Source: Lachnospiraceae bacterium (GTDB lineage: Bacteria; Bacillota; Clostridia; Lachnospirales; Lachnospiraceae). Taken from it: DNA of 42,798 bases. Under the pieces are notes generated by a model, which worked only from the letters and a program-made list of their open reading frames with translations, was not told the DNA's origin and searched no databases. The DNA lies in the NCBI GenBank assembly GCA_016283775.1, contig JAEENL010000003.1:1-42798 (forward strand), written 5' to 3'. Shown here one piece after another: positions 15,613 through 25,382 of the stretch; position 1 is the stretch's first letter, and each line of letters starts with the position of its first letter. Both the position numbers and the translations under genes were made by a program.

Positions 15613-17703
15613 ATGAGTTACAAGACATTTTCAATGGAACTTGCCGGAAGAACTTTGTCGGTAGACATTGGGCGTGTGGCCGCTCAGGCAAACGGCGCGG
15701 CATTCATGCATTACGGTGACACCACCGTTCTTTCCACCGCAACGGCATCCGAGAAGCCCAGAGACGGTATCGATTTCTTCCCTTTGAGCGTAGAGTACGA
15801 AGAGAAGCTCTATGCTGTGGGAAAGATCCCCGGAAGCTTCACAAAGCGTGAAGGCAAGCCCACCGAGAACGCCATCCTTACAAGCCGTGTCATCGACCGT
15901 CCGATGCGTCCTCTTTTCCCCAAGGACTATCGTAACGATGTTACCATCAACAACCTCGTTATGTCCGTAGATCCCGAGTGCAGCCCCGAGCTCACCGCCA
16001 TGATCGGTTCCGCTATCGCGGTTGCGATCTCGGATATCCCGTTTGACGGCCCGTGCGCTACCACTCAGGTAGGTCTTATCAACGGCGAATTTGTGATCAA
16101 CCCCAATTCCGCACAGACTTTGGTTTCCGATCTTAAGCTCACCGTAGCTTCCACACGTGACAAGGTCATCATGATCGAGGCCGGCGCAAACGAAGTTCCC
16201 GAAGCAAAGATGATCGAGGCCATCTATGCCGCAGACGCTGTAAACAAGCAGGTCATCGAGTTCATCGACAAGATCGTTGCAGAGTGCGGCAAGCAGAAAC
16301 ATGAGTACACCAGCTGCGCTATCCCCGAAGAGCTCGCCGCTGCCATCAAGGAGCAGATCCCTCCCGCAGAGATGGAAGTCGTTATGTTCGCTCCCGAGAA
16401 GCAGGTAAGAGAAGAGCGCATCAGAAACTTAAAGGACAAGCTCGCAGAGACTTTTGCCGACAAGGAAGACTGGCTTCCTCTTATCGATGAAGCTGTTTAC
16501 CAGTATGAGAAAAAGACAGTGCGCAAGATGATCCTCAAGGACAACAAGCGTCCCGACGGACGTGCCCTTACCCAGATCAGACCTCTTGCGGCTGAAGTTG
16601 ATATCATCCCCAGAGTGCATGGTTCTTCCATGTTCACCAGAGGACAGACACAGATCTGTGACGTTGTTACGCTTGCTCCTCTCGCAGAGGCTCAGAGACT
16701 TGACGGCCTTGATGAGAACGAGACTTCAAAACGTTACATGCATCAGTACAATTTCCCCGCATATTCCGTAGGCGAGACCAAGGTATCCCGCGGTCCCGGA
16801 CGTCGTGAGATAGGTCACGGTGCTCTTGCAGAGCGTGCCCTTCTTCCCGTTCTTCCTTCGGAGGAGGAGTTCCCTTACGCTATCAGAGCCGTATCCGAGA
16901 CCTTTGAGTCCAACGGTTCCACATCAATGGCTTCCACCTGCGCAAGCTGCATGAGCCTTATGGCTGCCGGCGTTCCCATCAAGAAGATGGTTGCGGGCAT
17001 TTCCTGCGGCCTTGTAACAGGAGAGACCGATGACGATTATGTGCTTCTTACCGATATCCAGGGCCTTGAAGATTTCTTCGGCGACATGGACTTTAAGGTA
17101 ACAGGTACCGATGCAGGTATCACAGCCATCCAGATGGATATCAAGATCCACGGACTTACACGCCAGATCGTTGAGGGCGCCATCGCACGCTGCCGCGAAG
17201 CAAGGCTTTTCATCATGGAAAACTGCATGAAGCCCGCTATCGCAGAGCCTCGTAAGGAAGTAAGCCCTTATGCTCCCAAGATCATCCAGATCCAGATCGA
17301 TCCTTCAAAGATCGGTGAGGTTGTCGGACAGCGCGGAAAGACGATCAACACTATCATCGAGCAGACCGGCGTCAAGATCGACATCACCGACGACGGCGCT
17401 GTATCCGTATGCGGTACCGATCTCAATATGATGAACGAGGCAGTACGTCTCATTAACATCATCGTTACCGATTTCGAAGAGGGCCAGGTGCTTGAAGGAA
17501 AGGTCGTTTCCATCAAGGAATTCGGCGCATTCCTCGAGTTCGCTCCCGGAAAGGAAGCAATGGTCCACATCTCAAAGATCGCAAAAGAGCGCATCGACAG
17601 AGTTGAGGACGTGCTCACACTCGGTGACAGAGTAAAGGCCGTATGTCTTGGTAAAGACAAGATGGGCCGCGTAAGCTTCTCAATCAAGGACGTAAAACAA
17701 TAA
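15613..17703 (+). CDS. pnp: Polyribonucleotide nucleotidyltransferase (PNPase)
   Basis: A phosphorolytic 3'-5' exoribonuclease involved in mRNA decay and RNA quality control. The 696 residues carry two RNase PH-like domains, the second with FTRGQTQ and GPGRREIGHGALAERAL. A KH domain (IGEVVGQRGKTINTIIEQTG, about 570-590) and a C-terminal S1 domain (GQVLEGKVVSIKEFGAFLEF, about 622-690) follow. The ribosome binding site is AAAAGGAG. Codon choice differs from neighbouring genes: Ile is almost always ATC and ATA is nearly absent, which suggests high expression. The usual upstream partner rpsO is not present in this window. Confidence 0.98.
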   Translation: MSYKTFSMELAGRTLSVDIGRVAAQANGAAFMHYGDTTVLSTATASEKPRDGIDFFPLSVEYEEKLYAVGKIPGSFTKREGKPTENAILTSRVIDRPMRPLFPKDYRNDVTINNLVMSVDPECSPELTAMIGSAIAVAISDIPFDGPCATTQVGLINGEFVINPNSAQTLVSDLKLTVASTRDKVIMIEAGANEVPEAKMIEAIYAADAVNKQVIEFIDKIVAECGKQKHEYTSCAIPEELAAAIKEQIPPAEMEVVMFAPEKQVREERIRNLKDKLAETFADKEDWLPLIDEAVYQYEKKTVRKMILKDNKRPDGRALTQIRPLAAEVDIIPRVHGSSMFTRGQTQICDVVTLAPLAEAQRLDGLDENETSKRYMHQYNFPAYSVGETKVSRGPGRREIGHGALAERALLPVLPSEEEFPYAIRAVSETFESNGSTSMASTCASCMSLMAAGVPIKKMVAGISCGLVTGETDDDYVLLTDIQGLEDFFGDMDFKVTGTDAGITAIQMDIKIHGLTRQIVEGAIARCREARLFIMENCMKPAIAEPRKEVSPYAPKIIQIQIDPSKIGEVVGQRGKTINTIIEQTGVKIDITDDGAVSVCGTDLNMMNEAVRLINIIVTDFEEGQVLEGKVVSIKEFGAFLEFAPGKEAMVHISKIAKERIDRVEDVLTLGDRVKAVCLGKDKMGRVSFSIKDVKQ

Positions 17704-17713
17704 TGCATTTACC

Positions 17714-17767
17714 GGACGGTTCCCCAAAGGTCTTAAAAAGAGACCTCGGGCGGACCGTCCTGTTTTA
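17714..17767 (+). terminator. Terminator downstream of pnp
   Basis: GGACGGT (17714-17720) pairs with ACCGTCC (17754-17760). An inner stem AGGTCT (17728-17733) and AGACCT (17741-17746) makes a two-tier hairpin, followed by TGTTTTATTATATTT. It lies 10 bases past the pnp stop codon. Confidence 0.8.
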
Positions 17768-17803
17768 TTATATTTGCTTATCTTTTCTTACGGATTTTTA
17801 TTG

Positions 17804-17831
17804 TTGTTTTTTACACAGGAAATGGTACAAT
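17804..17831 (+). promoter_or_regulatory. Predicted sigma-A promoter of ftsK/spoIIIE
   Basis: TTGTTT at 17804-17809, a 16-base spacer and TACAAT at 17826-17831, with a TG one base before the -10 box (extended -10). It sits between the pnp terminator and the gene. Confidence 0.5.
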
Positions 17832-17874
17832 GATTCTCGTAAATGCAATAAATCAGATCTGAAAAGGAAAGACA

Positions 17875-20835
17875 ATGGCAGGTAAGAATACATCCGCAAA
17901 CAAAAACACATCCAGCTCCGCAGGCAAAAAGACCGGCGGCGCAAAGTCAGGCGGAAAAAATAAAAACAGCAGTAGCAGAAGCACCGGCAGATCTTCGGGA
18001 AAAAGTACGGGATCGAAAGGGGCTTCCGCAAAGAAAAGATCATCTTCGGGAATTAAGCAGGTAAGGACATACACAGAAGAGGAAAAGCAGGAGCTGCTTC
18101 GCGAAAGAGGCTTGAGGAATGAGATAAAGGACGAGACGGTGCTCATCATCACGGGCGTCATCTCGATACTTCTCGTGCTCAGCAATTTCAAGATGAGCGG
18201 CAAGGTGGGAGAGGCCGTGAGCGGGGTGCTCTTTGGGCTTTTCGGTTTTCTTGCTTATCTTGTGCCGGTCTTCCTGATAGTCGTAGTGGCATTTTATCTT
18301 GCGAACAAGAAGTCCGTCACCAGACTCTATCTTTCAAAGCTCATCTCATCCGTGATAATATTTATGCTTATCGCGGCCATGATCCAGCTTGCGGTGGGGA
18401 CAACGACACCCACCACAAAACTCACGGAATATTTTATGTTTGCCAAGGAAAACAAGACCGGAGGCGGACTTGTGGGCGGCCTTCTCTGCCGCGTTCTCGT
18501 GCCGTTTTTCGGACTTGTGGGGACATGGGTGGTGCTTGCAGCGCTTGAGCTCATCTGCCTCATGGTGATCACGGGAAAGGCTTTTCTCCAGCTCTTGAAA
18601 GAGTATTTTGCGGACAGGCACAAAGAAAACGTGAGCCGCCGCAAGGAGATGGACGAGATCTATAAGGAATTGATCCGTGACGAGGATTCGGGAGATATCG
18701 TGCCCGAGAAGAAATCGAGATCAAGGAGCTATCTGTTTGATTTCGGGGATAAAAAGACTGAAGGCGGGGAAGAAAAGAAAGAAGAGCCGAAGATCAGGAA
18801 CTTCTTCGGAGGAGTCACTCCGACAACGCCTGTGGGACTGGCTTCCGACAGAAAGGAAGAACCCGTTCAGGACGAGAGCGAGATCATCATTCCCGTTGAC
18901 ATAAAGAAACATACCGACACCGGCTCTTCACGTTTTACAGACACCGACAGCAGTTCTTCAGGTCATACGGATGAAGCCGTTATTTCCACACGTCATACGA
19001 TGACCGGAAATACATATTCCGGCATGCAGGAGATCATCGGTGAAGACGCCGCGGGCAACGAAAAGACGGAAATGAGCTTTTCGGAGACAGCGCTGAGAGA
19101 CAGGGCAAACTTTGAAGCGGCGAGCCCGAGATCCATATTTGACAATGAGCCTTACGGCGGAAAGATAGGAAAAGGAAGTAAGGCGGGAGTCGGCGCGGGA
19201 AGGTCTTCCGCAGCCGGAAAGACAGGTGATACGGCAAACACTGAAGGCGCAAAGACAGGTGAAACGGCAAACGCCGAAGGCGCAAAGACCGGAAAACCGG
19301 AAAACGCTGCGACACAGCCTGCACCCGCTCCGGAAAAAGTATACAAATTCCCGCCGCTCTCACTTCTTAAAGGCGGAGCAAAGAAAAGCGGCGGAAACTG
19401 GAAACAGGAAGCGGAAGAGACTTCCGACAAGCTTGAAAGAGCTCTTCAGAGCTTCGGCGTAAATGTCGAAGTCACAAATATAGTGCGCGGTCCTTCGGTC
19501 ACGAGATTTGAACTTAAACCCGAAGAAGGCGTGAGAGTCTCAAGGATCACAAATCTCGCGGACGACATAAAACTAAAGCTTGCCGCCGCAGACATAAGGA
19601 TAGAGGCGCCAATACCCGGTAAAGACGCAGTGGGCATCGAGGTACCGAACAGTGAGAAATCCGCTGTTTCGATAAAAGAGATGATCGACTGCGAAGAATT
19701 TAAAGACACAAAGGCTTCGATACCGTTCGTTGTGGGCATGAGCATCGATGGACAGAGGATGATCGGAGACATTGCAAAAATGCCTCATATGCTGATCGCG
19801 GGCGCGACAGGCTCAGGTAAATCAGTCTGCATCAATACGATCGTCATGAGCATCCTGTACAAGTCAAGACCCGACGAGATAAAGTTCATCATGATCGACC
19901 CTAAGATCGTTGAGCTTTCCGTATACAACGGCATTCCGCATCTCCTGATCCCCGTCGTCACAGACCCGAAAAAGGCCGCATCCGCGCTCAACTGGGCCTG
20001 CGTAGAGATGGACGAGAGATACAAGAAATTCGCACAGCTGTCCGTGAGAGACCTTAAGGGCTATAACGAGAGAGTAAGAGCGGAAGCCGCAAAAGGAAAC
20101 ATCGATCCTGAATACAAGGAAATGCCAAAGATCGTGATCATAGTGGACGAGCTTGCAGACCTCATGATGGTGGCTTCGGGAGACGTCGAGGACGCGATCT
20201 GCCGTCTTGCCCAGAAGGCGAGAGCCTGCGGCATCCATCTGATCATCGCGACTCAGCGTCCTTCTGTAAATGTCATCACAGGCATCATCAAAGCGAACAT
20301 TCCTTCACGTATCGCTTTTGCGGTGACTTCAGGTGTTGACTCAAAGACCATACTCGATACCGTTGGCGCTGAAAAACTGCTCGGCAAAGGCGATATGCTC
20401 TATTTCCCGTCCGGCCTTCCAAAGCCTGTCAGGATCCAGGGCGCCTATGTTTCTGACGATGAGATAAACAGCGTTGTCGATTTCCTGAGAAGCGAAAACG
20501 AAGACGCGGAGTACAACAACGATATAAGCGACCACATCACAAAAGCCGCGGAAAATCAGGGAACTCAGGCAAAGGGAGCTCCGGCCGATGATGATGACGG
20601 AAGAGACGAGTATTTTGCGGAAGCCGGAAAGATGATCATTGAAAAGGAAAAGGCTTCGATAGGATTTATACAAAGAGCTTACAAGGTCGGCTTTAACCGC
20701 GCCGCGAGGATAATGGACCAGCTTGCCGAAGCAGGCGTCGTTTCACAGGAAGACGGAACAAAGCCCAGACAGATTCTTATGACCGTACCCGAGTTTGAGG
20801 CCATGCTCTCAAACAAGAACACCAGCGCATCGTAA
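17875..20835 (+). CDS. ftsK: FtsK/SpoIIIE family DNA translocase
   Basis: Pumps chromosomal DNA across the septum during division or sporulation. The 986-residue protein begins with a Ser/Lys/Gly-rich basic stretch (1-60). Several membrane helices follow (about 85-230), then a long low-complexity linker with 11-residue repeats. The motor domain has Walker A GATGSGKS (about 644-651) and Walker [13 protein letters not shown]. It ends in a winged-helix gamma domain ([21 protein letters not shown]) that reads DNA polarity signals. FtsK and SpoIIIE cannot be separated by sequence reading alone. The ribosome binding site is AAAGGAAAG. Its own promoter and the preceding terminator suggest a separate transcription unit. 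Confidence 0.95.
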   Translation: MAGKNTSANKNTSSSAGKKTGGAKSGGKNKNSSSRSTGRSSGKSTGSKGASAKKRSSSGIKQVRTYTEEEKQELLRERGLRNEIKDETVLIITGVISILLVLSNFKMSGKVGEAVSGVLFGLFGFLAYLVPVFLIVVVAFYLANKKSVTRLYLSKLISSVIIFMLIAAMIQLAVGTTTPTTKLTEYFMFAKENKTGGGLVGGLLCRVLVPFFGLVGTWVVLAALELICLMVITGKAFLQLLKEYFADRHKENVSRRKEMDEIYKELIRDEDSGDIVPEKKSRSRSYLFDFGDKKTEGGEEKKEEPKIRNFFGGVTPTTPVGLASDRKEEPVQDESEIIIPVDIKKHTDTGSSRFTDTDSSSSGHTDEAVISTRHTMTGNTYSGMQEIIGEDAAGNEKTEMSFSETALRDRANFEAASPRSIFDNEPYGGKIGKGSKAGVGAGRSSAAGKTGDTANTEGAKTGETANAEGAKTGKPENAATQPAPAPEKVYKFPPLSLLKGGAKKSGGNWKQEAEETSDKLERALQSFGVNVEVTNIVRGPSVTRFELKPEEGVRVSRITNLADDIKLKLAAADIRIEAPIPGKDAVGIEVPNSEKSAVSIKEMIDCEEFKDTKASIPFVVGMSIDGQRMIGDIAKMPHMLIAGATGSGKSVCINTIVMSILYKSRPDEIKFIMIDPKIVELSVYNGIPHLLIPVVTDPKKAASALNWACVEMDERYKKFAQLSVRDLKGYNERVRAEAAKGNIDPEYKEMPKIVIIVDELADLMMVASGDVEDAICRLAQKARACGIHLIIATQRPSVNVITGIIKANIPSRIAFAVTSGVDSKTILDTVGAEKLLGKGDMLYFPSGLPKPVRIQGAYVSDDEINSVVDFLRSENEDAEYNNDISDHITKAAENQGTQAKGAPADDDDGRDEYFAEAGKMIIEKEKASIGFIQRAYKVGFNRAARIMDQLAEAGVVSQEDGTKPRQILMTVPEFEAMLSNKNTSAS
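19216..19314 (+). repeat. 33-bp imperfect tandem repeats in the ftsK linker
   Basis: Two well-matched 33-bp units (19216-19248 and 19249-19281) and a diverged third (19282-19314) encode 11-residue repeats of the form [11 protein letters not shown] / [11 protein letters not shown]. They keep the frame and lengthen the flexible linker between membrane and motor domains. Copy number may vary between strains. Confidence 0.75.
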
Positions 20836-20879
20836 CGGGATCTCCCGGCGAAACATATTTACTTTATAAGGAGAACAAC

Positions 20880-22547
20880 ATGAAATCAGACATTCAGATC
20901 GCCCAGGAAGCCAGCATGCTTCCGATCACAGAGGTAGCTGCAGGACTCGGCATCAGCGCGGATGACCTTGAACTTTACGGGAAGTACAAGGCAAAGCTCT
21001 CCGAGAGCTACATGGATTCGATAAAGGACAGACCTGACGGAAAGCTCGTCCTTGTAACGGCAGTGAATCCCACCCCTGCGGGAGAGGGAAAGACCACCAC
21101 GACGATCGGTATCGGCGAAGCAATGGGACGCCTTGGCAAAAAGGCAGTCATCGCTCTCCGTGAGCCTTCACTCGGACCGTGCTTCGGAATCAAAGGCGGA
21201 GCTGCGGGCGGCGGATATGCGCAGGTCGTTCCGATGGAAGATCTGAATCTTCATTTCACAGGCGATTTCCATGCAGTGACCGCTGCAAACAACCTTCTTG
21301 CGGCGATCCTCGACAATCACATTTTCCAGGGAAATGCGCTTAACATCGATCCGAAGCAGATCGTATGGAAGAGATGCCTTGATATAAACGACAGAGCACT
21401 GAGGAACATCATCGTGGGTCTCGGAAAAAAGACCGACGGCGTTGTACGTGAGGACACCTTTGTCATCACGGTCGCATCCGAGATCATGGCTATCCTCTGC
21501 CTTGCGGCTGATATGGATGACCTCAAGGCAAGGCTTTCAAGGATCATCGTAGCCTATAAGTATGACGGAACACCGGTTACCGCGGGAGACCTCAATGCGG
21601 TAGGTTCGATGGCGGCGCTTCTTAAAGACGCGATGCAGCCGAACCTCATCCAGACCATTGAGCACACACCCGCGATCGTTCACGGCGGTCCTTTTGCAAA
21701 CATCGCTCACGGCTGCAATTCCATAAGAGCCACCAGAACAGCGCTCAAAATGGCCGATTACGTGATCACGGAAGCAGGCTTCGGCGCAGATCTCGGCGCA
21801 GAGAAGTTCTTTGACATAAAGTGCCGCATGGCAGGTCTTAAGCCCGATGCGGTAGTGCTTGTGGCAACAGTTCGCGCTCTCAAATATAACGGCGGTGTCG
21901 ACAAGACCGAGCTTGCAAATGAAAATCTCGAAGCTCTCGCTAAGGGTATTTCAAACCTCGAAAAGCATATAGAGAACCTCCAGAAATTCAAGGTTCCCGT
22001 TATCGTTACGCTTAACCGCTTCACATCGGATACCGATGCGGAACTCAAGTTCGTCGAAAAGTTCTGCCGTGACAGAGACTGCGATTTTGCTCTTTCCGAG
22101 GCATGGGAAAAGGGCGGCGAAGGCGCAAAGGATCTTGCTACACGCATCCTTGTAACACTTGAGAACAAGATAAGCCGCTTTGAGCCTGTTTACAAGGACG
22201 ACCTGTCACTTTGCGAAAAGATAGAGACCGTTTGCAAAGAGATCTACGGCGCGGCTGCGGTCACATACGATCCGATCGCTCTTAAAGCCATAAAGAAGGC
22301 GGAAGAGATGGGATTTGGCAAGGTTCCCGTATGTCTTGCAAAGAATCAGTATTCACTTTCCGACGATCCGAAGAAACTCGGACGTCCCACAGGTTTCACC
22401 GTAAATATCCGCGAGGCTTATATGAGCGCAGGCGCAGGCTTCCTTGTTGCTATCACCGGCACCATGATGACCATGCCGGGCTTACCGAAGAAACCCGCTG
22501 CGGAAGGCATCGATGTACAGAACGGAAAGATCACCGGACTTTTCTGA
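20880..22547 (+). CDS. fhs: Formate--tetrahydrofolate ligase
   Basis: Makes 10-formyl-tetrahydrofolate from formate, ATP and THF, feeding purine synthesis and, in acetogens, the methyl branch of the Wood-Ljungdahl pathway. The 555-residue length is standard. The nucleotide-binding loop [18 protein letters not shown] (about 62-80) and the segments [23 protein letters not shown] and [10 protein letters not shown] are family signatures. A good TAAGGAG ribosome binding site is present. Codon use is biased toward ATC, as in pnp. It is followed after 25 bases by a sugar isomerase-like gene and may share its transcript. No other Wood-Ljungdahl gene is in view. Confidence 0.98.
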   Translation: MKSDIQIAQEASMLPITEVAAGLGISADDLELYGKYKAKLSESYMDSIKDRPDGKLVLVTAVNPTPAGEGKTTTTIGIGEAMGRLGKKAVIALREPSLGPCFGIKGGAAGGGYAQVVPMEDLNLHFTGDFHAVTAANNLLAAILDNHIFQGNALNIDPKQIVWKRCLDINDRALRNIIVGLGKKTDGVVREDTFVITVASEIMAILCLAADMDDLKARLSRIIVAYKYDGTPVTAGDLNAVGSMAALLKDAMQPNLIQTIEHTPAIVHGGPFANIAHGCNSIRATRTALKMADYVITEAGFGADLGAEKFFDIKCRMAGLKPDAVVLVATVRALKYNGGVDKTELANENLEALAKGISNLEKHIENLQKFKVPVIVTLNRFTSDTDAELKFVEKFCRDRDCDFALSEAWEKGGEGAKDLATRILVTLENKISRFEPVYKDDLSLCEKIETVCKEIYGAAAVTYDPIALKAIKKAEEMGFGKVPVCLAKNQYSLSDDPKKLGRPTGFTVNIREAYMSAGAGFLVAITGTMMTMPGLPKKPAAEGIDVQNGKITGLF

Positions 22548-22572
22548 TAAAAAAGGTGCAACGGAGGAAAAT

Positions 22573-23415
22573 ATGCTTCAGCTTGGAATTAGGGGACATG
22601 ACGTTCCCAAGGCGCCTGTAGAAGACTGGATAAAAAACATTGCTGACTGGGGATTCTGCTGCACACAGCTTGCGCTCCCCAAGGCAATACAGGATTTCAA
22701 CACATCACCGTCGGCAATGACGAGCGGTATGGCGCTGTATTTGAAAAGAGTGTTTGCGGAGAACAAGGTAAATGTGTCTGTGCTCGGCTGCTACCACAAT
22801 CTTGCGACTCCCGACAAGGAGGCGTTAAAGAAGACACAGGAGATCTACAAAGCGCATATCCGCTTTGCTTCACTTCTTGGCTGCGGCCTTGTGGGAACAG
22901 AAACAGGAGCGGTAAATGTGGAATATAAATACTGCCCCGAAAACCACACGGACGATGCGCTGAAAACGTTTATAGACGGCCTTTTCCCCGTTGTGGAATA
23001 TGCCGAGAAGATGGGAGTCTGCATAGGTATCGAACCTGTCTGGAACCATATCATGTATAATCCCGTACAGACGAGAAAAGTGCTTGACGCCGTAAATTCA
23101 CCGAATCTCCGTGTTATCCTTGACTCCATAAATCTTTTTAACAAAGATAACGAATCGCACGGAAACGACATAGTCGACGAAGCGTTTGAGCTTCTTGAGC
23201 CCGATATCGACGTGATCCACATAAAGGACTACGTCGTTAAGGACGAAAAGATATTCACGGGCATTCCCGTAGGCACCGGAAACTTTGATCTTTCGCATCT
23301 TTTTAAGCACATCAAAGCTAAAAAGCCGTTCATCAACGTGCTGTTGGAGGACAGCAGACCGGACAATGTTTTTCAGTCACGTGAATATATTAAAAATTGT
23401 TATGAGAATGCTTGA
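22573..23415 (+). CDS. Sugar phosphate isomerase/epimerase family TIM-barrel protein
   Basis: A 280-residue member of the AP-endonuclease-2-like (xylose isomerase-like) TIM-barrel family. Candidate metal ligands are E in VGTETGA, E in CIGIEPVW, D in VILDSINLF, H in IDVIHIKDYV and E near the end (VLLEDSRP). The frame is open upstream to 22513, inside fhs, but ATG 22573 is preferred because GGAGG sits five bases before it. The enzyme probably isomerises or epimerises a sugar or sugar acid; the substrate is not evident. Its TGA stop codon is part of the -35 box of the nrdR promoter. Confidence 0.82.
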   Translation: MLQLGIRGHDVPKAPVEDWIKNIADWGFCCTQLALPKAIQDFNTSPSAMTSGMALYLKRVFAENKVNVSVLGCYHNLATPDKEALKKTQEIYKAHIRFASLLGCGLVGTETGAVNVEYKYCPENHTDDALKTFIDGLFPVVEYAEKMGVCIGIEPVWNHIMYNPVQTRKVLDAVNSPNLRVILDSINLFNKDNESHGNDIVDEAFELLEPDIDVIHIKDYVVKDEKIFTGIPVGTGNFDLSHLFKHIKAKKPFINVLLEDSRPDNVFQSREYIKNCYENA

Positions 23416-23440
23416 CTTCTTGTGGTGGATTTTATAGAAT
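23412..23440 (+). promoter_or_regulatory. Predicted sigma-A promoter of nrdR
   Basis: TTGACT at 23412-23417, a 17-base spacer and TAGAAT at 23435-23440. The -35 box contains the stop codon of the preceding gene. Transcription should start near 23447, inside the palindrome at 23442-23457. Confidence 0.65.
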
Positions 23441-23441
23441 T

Positions 23442-23457
23442 ATACAAGATATTGTAT
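23442..23457 (+). promoter_or_regulatory. Probable NrdR box (autoregulatory operator)
   Basis: ATACAAGATATTGTAT has perfect six-base arms around GATA and resembles the NrdR-box pattern ACAC-n-ATAT-n-GTGT. It directly follows the -10 box of the nrdR promoter, so a bound repressor would cover the transcription start. A second box at about 31 bases, usual for NrdR targets, is not clear. Confidence 0.5.
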
Positions 23458-23498
23458 TTGTTGTTGATAAATTCTTATAAAAGGAGATCACACAAGAG

Positions 23499-23954
23499 AT
23501 GAAATGTCCTTTATGCAACAAAGAAAATACAAGGGTCATCGACTCAAGACCCGCAGAAGACGGGCTCAGCATCAGGCGCCGCAGAGAATGTGATGCGTGC
23601 GGAAGGCGTTTTACCACCTATGAAAAGGTGGAGACCATCCCGCTTCTTGTTGTAAAAAAGGATAACAGCAGAGTGGCATACGACCGCGAAAAGATCATGA
23701 AGGGCGTGCTCGCATCCTGTCACAAGAGACCTGTTCCCATCGAAACGATAAACGCTCTTGTGGACGATGTCGAGAATACCATCTACAACCTCGGTGAAAA
23801 AGAGATCCCAAGCTCCACGATCGGCGAGATGGTGATGAATAAACTTAAAGATGTCGACATGGTCGCATATGTACGCTTTGCTTCTGTCTACAGAGAGTTC
23901 AAGGATGTCAACACATTCATGGACGAATTGAAGAGAATACTTGAAAAACAATGA
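23499..23954 (+). CDS. nrdR: Transcriptional repressor NrdR
   Basis: Represses ribonucleotide reductase genes according to the ATP/dATP balance. The 151-residue length is standard. A zinc ribbon (CPLC at 3-6 and CDAC at about 31-34) is followed by the RRFTTYE signature, then an ATP-cone domain (VVKKDNSRVAYDREKIMKGV onward). A consensus AAAGGAG precedes the ATG. No ribonucleotide reductase gene lies in the window, but a probable NrdR box overlaps its own promoter, suggesting autoregulation. Confidence 0.97.
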   Translation: MKCPLCNKENTRVIDSRPAEDGLSIRRRRECDACGRRFTTYEKVETIPLLVVKKDNSRVAYDREKIMKGVLASCHKRPVPIETINALVDDVENTIYNLGEKEIPSSTIGEMVMNKLKDVDMVAYVRFASVYREFKDVNTFMDELKRILEKQ

Positions 23955-23956
23955 CC

Positions 23957-24000
23957 ACAGTCCCCCTTGACAACAGTCTCGGGGGCTGTTATTCTTTTTT
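23957..24000 (+). terminator. Terminator downstream of nrdR
   Basis: ACAG-T-CCCCC (23957-23966) pairs with GGGGGCTGT (23981-23989), leaving a single bulged T, and is followed by TATTCTTTTTT. It begins two bases past the nrdR stop codon. Confidence 0.75.
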
Positions 24001-24047
24001 CACATATATGCTGTTGTTCTGCCGGGAGAAACAGAAACAGGAGCAAA

Positions 24048-25382
24048 ATGTACTGCAAAACCATCACTTGTGCCCGTTCGGGCAGCGAGACCATTCTTTT
24101 GTCGGTTGAAGCCGACATCCGTAACGGCCTGCCGGGTTTTACCGTCTGCGGGGCCGTATCCCAGGAAATGAAGGAATCGAAAGAACGAGTAAGGATCGCG
24201 CTTGAAAACGCGGGTTTTTTGATGCCTCCGAAAAGGATCACGGTGAATCTTTCACCCGAGACAAAAAAGAACGACCGTTCCTCACCCGATCTTGCGATCG
24301 CGCTTTCCGTGCTTTCCGCATATGGCTATATCCCCGAATCTTTTTTAAACGATATTGCGGTCATAGGAGATCTTTCTTTAGACGGCACCGTGAAGCCTGT
24401 AAAAGGCGTGTTTTCCTATGCGTGTGAGACTGAAAAATCCGGGATAAAAAGGATCATAGTACCTTTTGAAAATGCGGCGGAGGCCGCGATCTGCAAGGGT
24501 CTCACCGTTTACGGCGTGAGATCTGTCAAAGAAGCCGTTTTTTCTTTAAGCGGAGAAAAAGAGCCCTACGAACGGGATGAAAAAGCTGCGGACGAGCTTC
24601 TCTCGGAAAAAAGACCGGATATCGATCTGAACGATGTGCCTTATGCTTTAAAATCAAAAAAAGCTCTGTATTATGCTGCGCGTGCCCATGTGAACGTGCT
24701 GCTTCTCGGTTCGGAAGACGCGTGCAGAAAGCTATGCGAAGCTTTCGGAAACCATATTTCTGAAATTTCAAACGAAGAAAAGATAAAGTATCTTAAGCTT
24801 AAGAATACGCCCGATATTACAGAGAACAAGGATATCGAAGTGCATAACGGTTATGTCGTGATAAAGTCCGCAATGAACAGCAGAAAAACCGACCTCGGAG
24901 CGCTTTACAGAGCATTGCCTGAGGGTTGTGTGACTGTGGCTTGCGCGAGTCCGTGCCCTTGCGGAGCATACCCTGACAAGAGCTGCATCTGCACGGGAAG
25001 CAGACTTAAGAGCCATTACGCAAAGCTCGACAAGGCAGTCCTTGAAAACACAGCTATCTATACACACGTTGGTTACGGGCTTTCCGATATTCTGTCCGTG
25101 AGAGAGAGCGGAAACGTATTTAAGCGTAGCCCGGAAATACGGAAAAATACAGGTAGACACGAATCTGCGGATGTAAATACATCGCTTTCCGAAGAAAACA
25201 AAAGAACGCTTGAACGTTTATTCGCAGGCAGGCCTTTTTCGGAACGCGAAGTCATGAATACCATAAAGCTCGCGAAGGTCATTGCAGGTACGGAAGAAAG
25301 CGAGGTCTCGGCTAAGCATATAGAAGAAGCGTTTTCCTATTGTGTTTTTTCGATCGAAAAGAGGGCCGCAGATGAAGAGTGA
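24048..25382 (+). CDS. YifB/ComM-like protein with degenerate AAA+ domain
   Basis: Related to YifB/ComM, the magnesium-chelatase-like AAA+ proteins; ComM is a branch-migration helicase in natural transformation. The N-terminal Lon-like domain is well preserved (ADIRNGLPGFTVCG, KRITVNLSPE, GDLSLDGTVKPVKG). The central ATPase domain is not: the position of Walker A GPPGSGKT reads GSEDACRK. The Walker B LFLDELPEF reads GALYRALPEG, and the LLDRIDIH arginine-finger segment is also replaced. The PCPCG and CICT cysteines remain. At 444 residues it is about 60 shorter than usual, and the reading frame is intact. ATG 24048 has CAGGAG upstream. It overlaps dprA by 11 bases. Probably unable to hydrolyse ATP. 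Confidence 0.8.
   Translation: MYCKTITCARSGSETILLSVEADIRNGLPGFTVCGAVSQEMKESKERVRIALENAGFLMPPKRITVNLSPETKKNDRSSPDLAIALSVLSAYGYIPESFLNDIAVIGDLSLDGTVKPVKGVFSYACETEKSGIKRIIVPFENAAEAAICKGLTVYGVRSVKEAVFSLSGEKEPYERDEKAADELLSEKRPDIDLNDVPYALKSKKALYYAARAHVNVLLLGSEDACRKLCEAFGNHISEISNEEKIKYLKLKNTPDITENKDIEVHNGYVVIKSAMNSRKTDLGALYRALPEGCVTVACASPCPCGAYPDKSCICTGSRLKSHYAKLDKAVLENTAIYTHVGYGLSDILSVRESGNVFKRSPEIRKNTGRHESADVNTSLSEENKRTLERLFAGRPFSEREVMNTIKLAKVIAGTEESEVSAKHIEEAFSYCVFSIEKRAADEE

Noticed and set aside
15631..16302. Minus-strand open frame opposite pnp
   Set aside because: It lies within a highly conserved gene and has no recognisable domain.
17703..17885. Short open frame between pnp and ftsK
   Set aside because: It runs through the pnp terminator and the ftsK promoter and has no ribosome binding site.
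19216..19314. CRISPR-like repeat array
   Set aside because: The repeats are contiguous, in frame within ftsK and lack spacers.
20836..20848. CGGGATCTCCCG as terminator of ftsK
   Set aside because: The stem is only four to five bases and no T-run follows.
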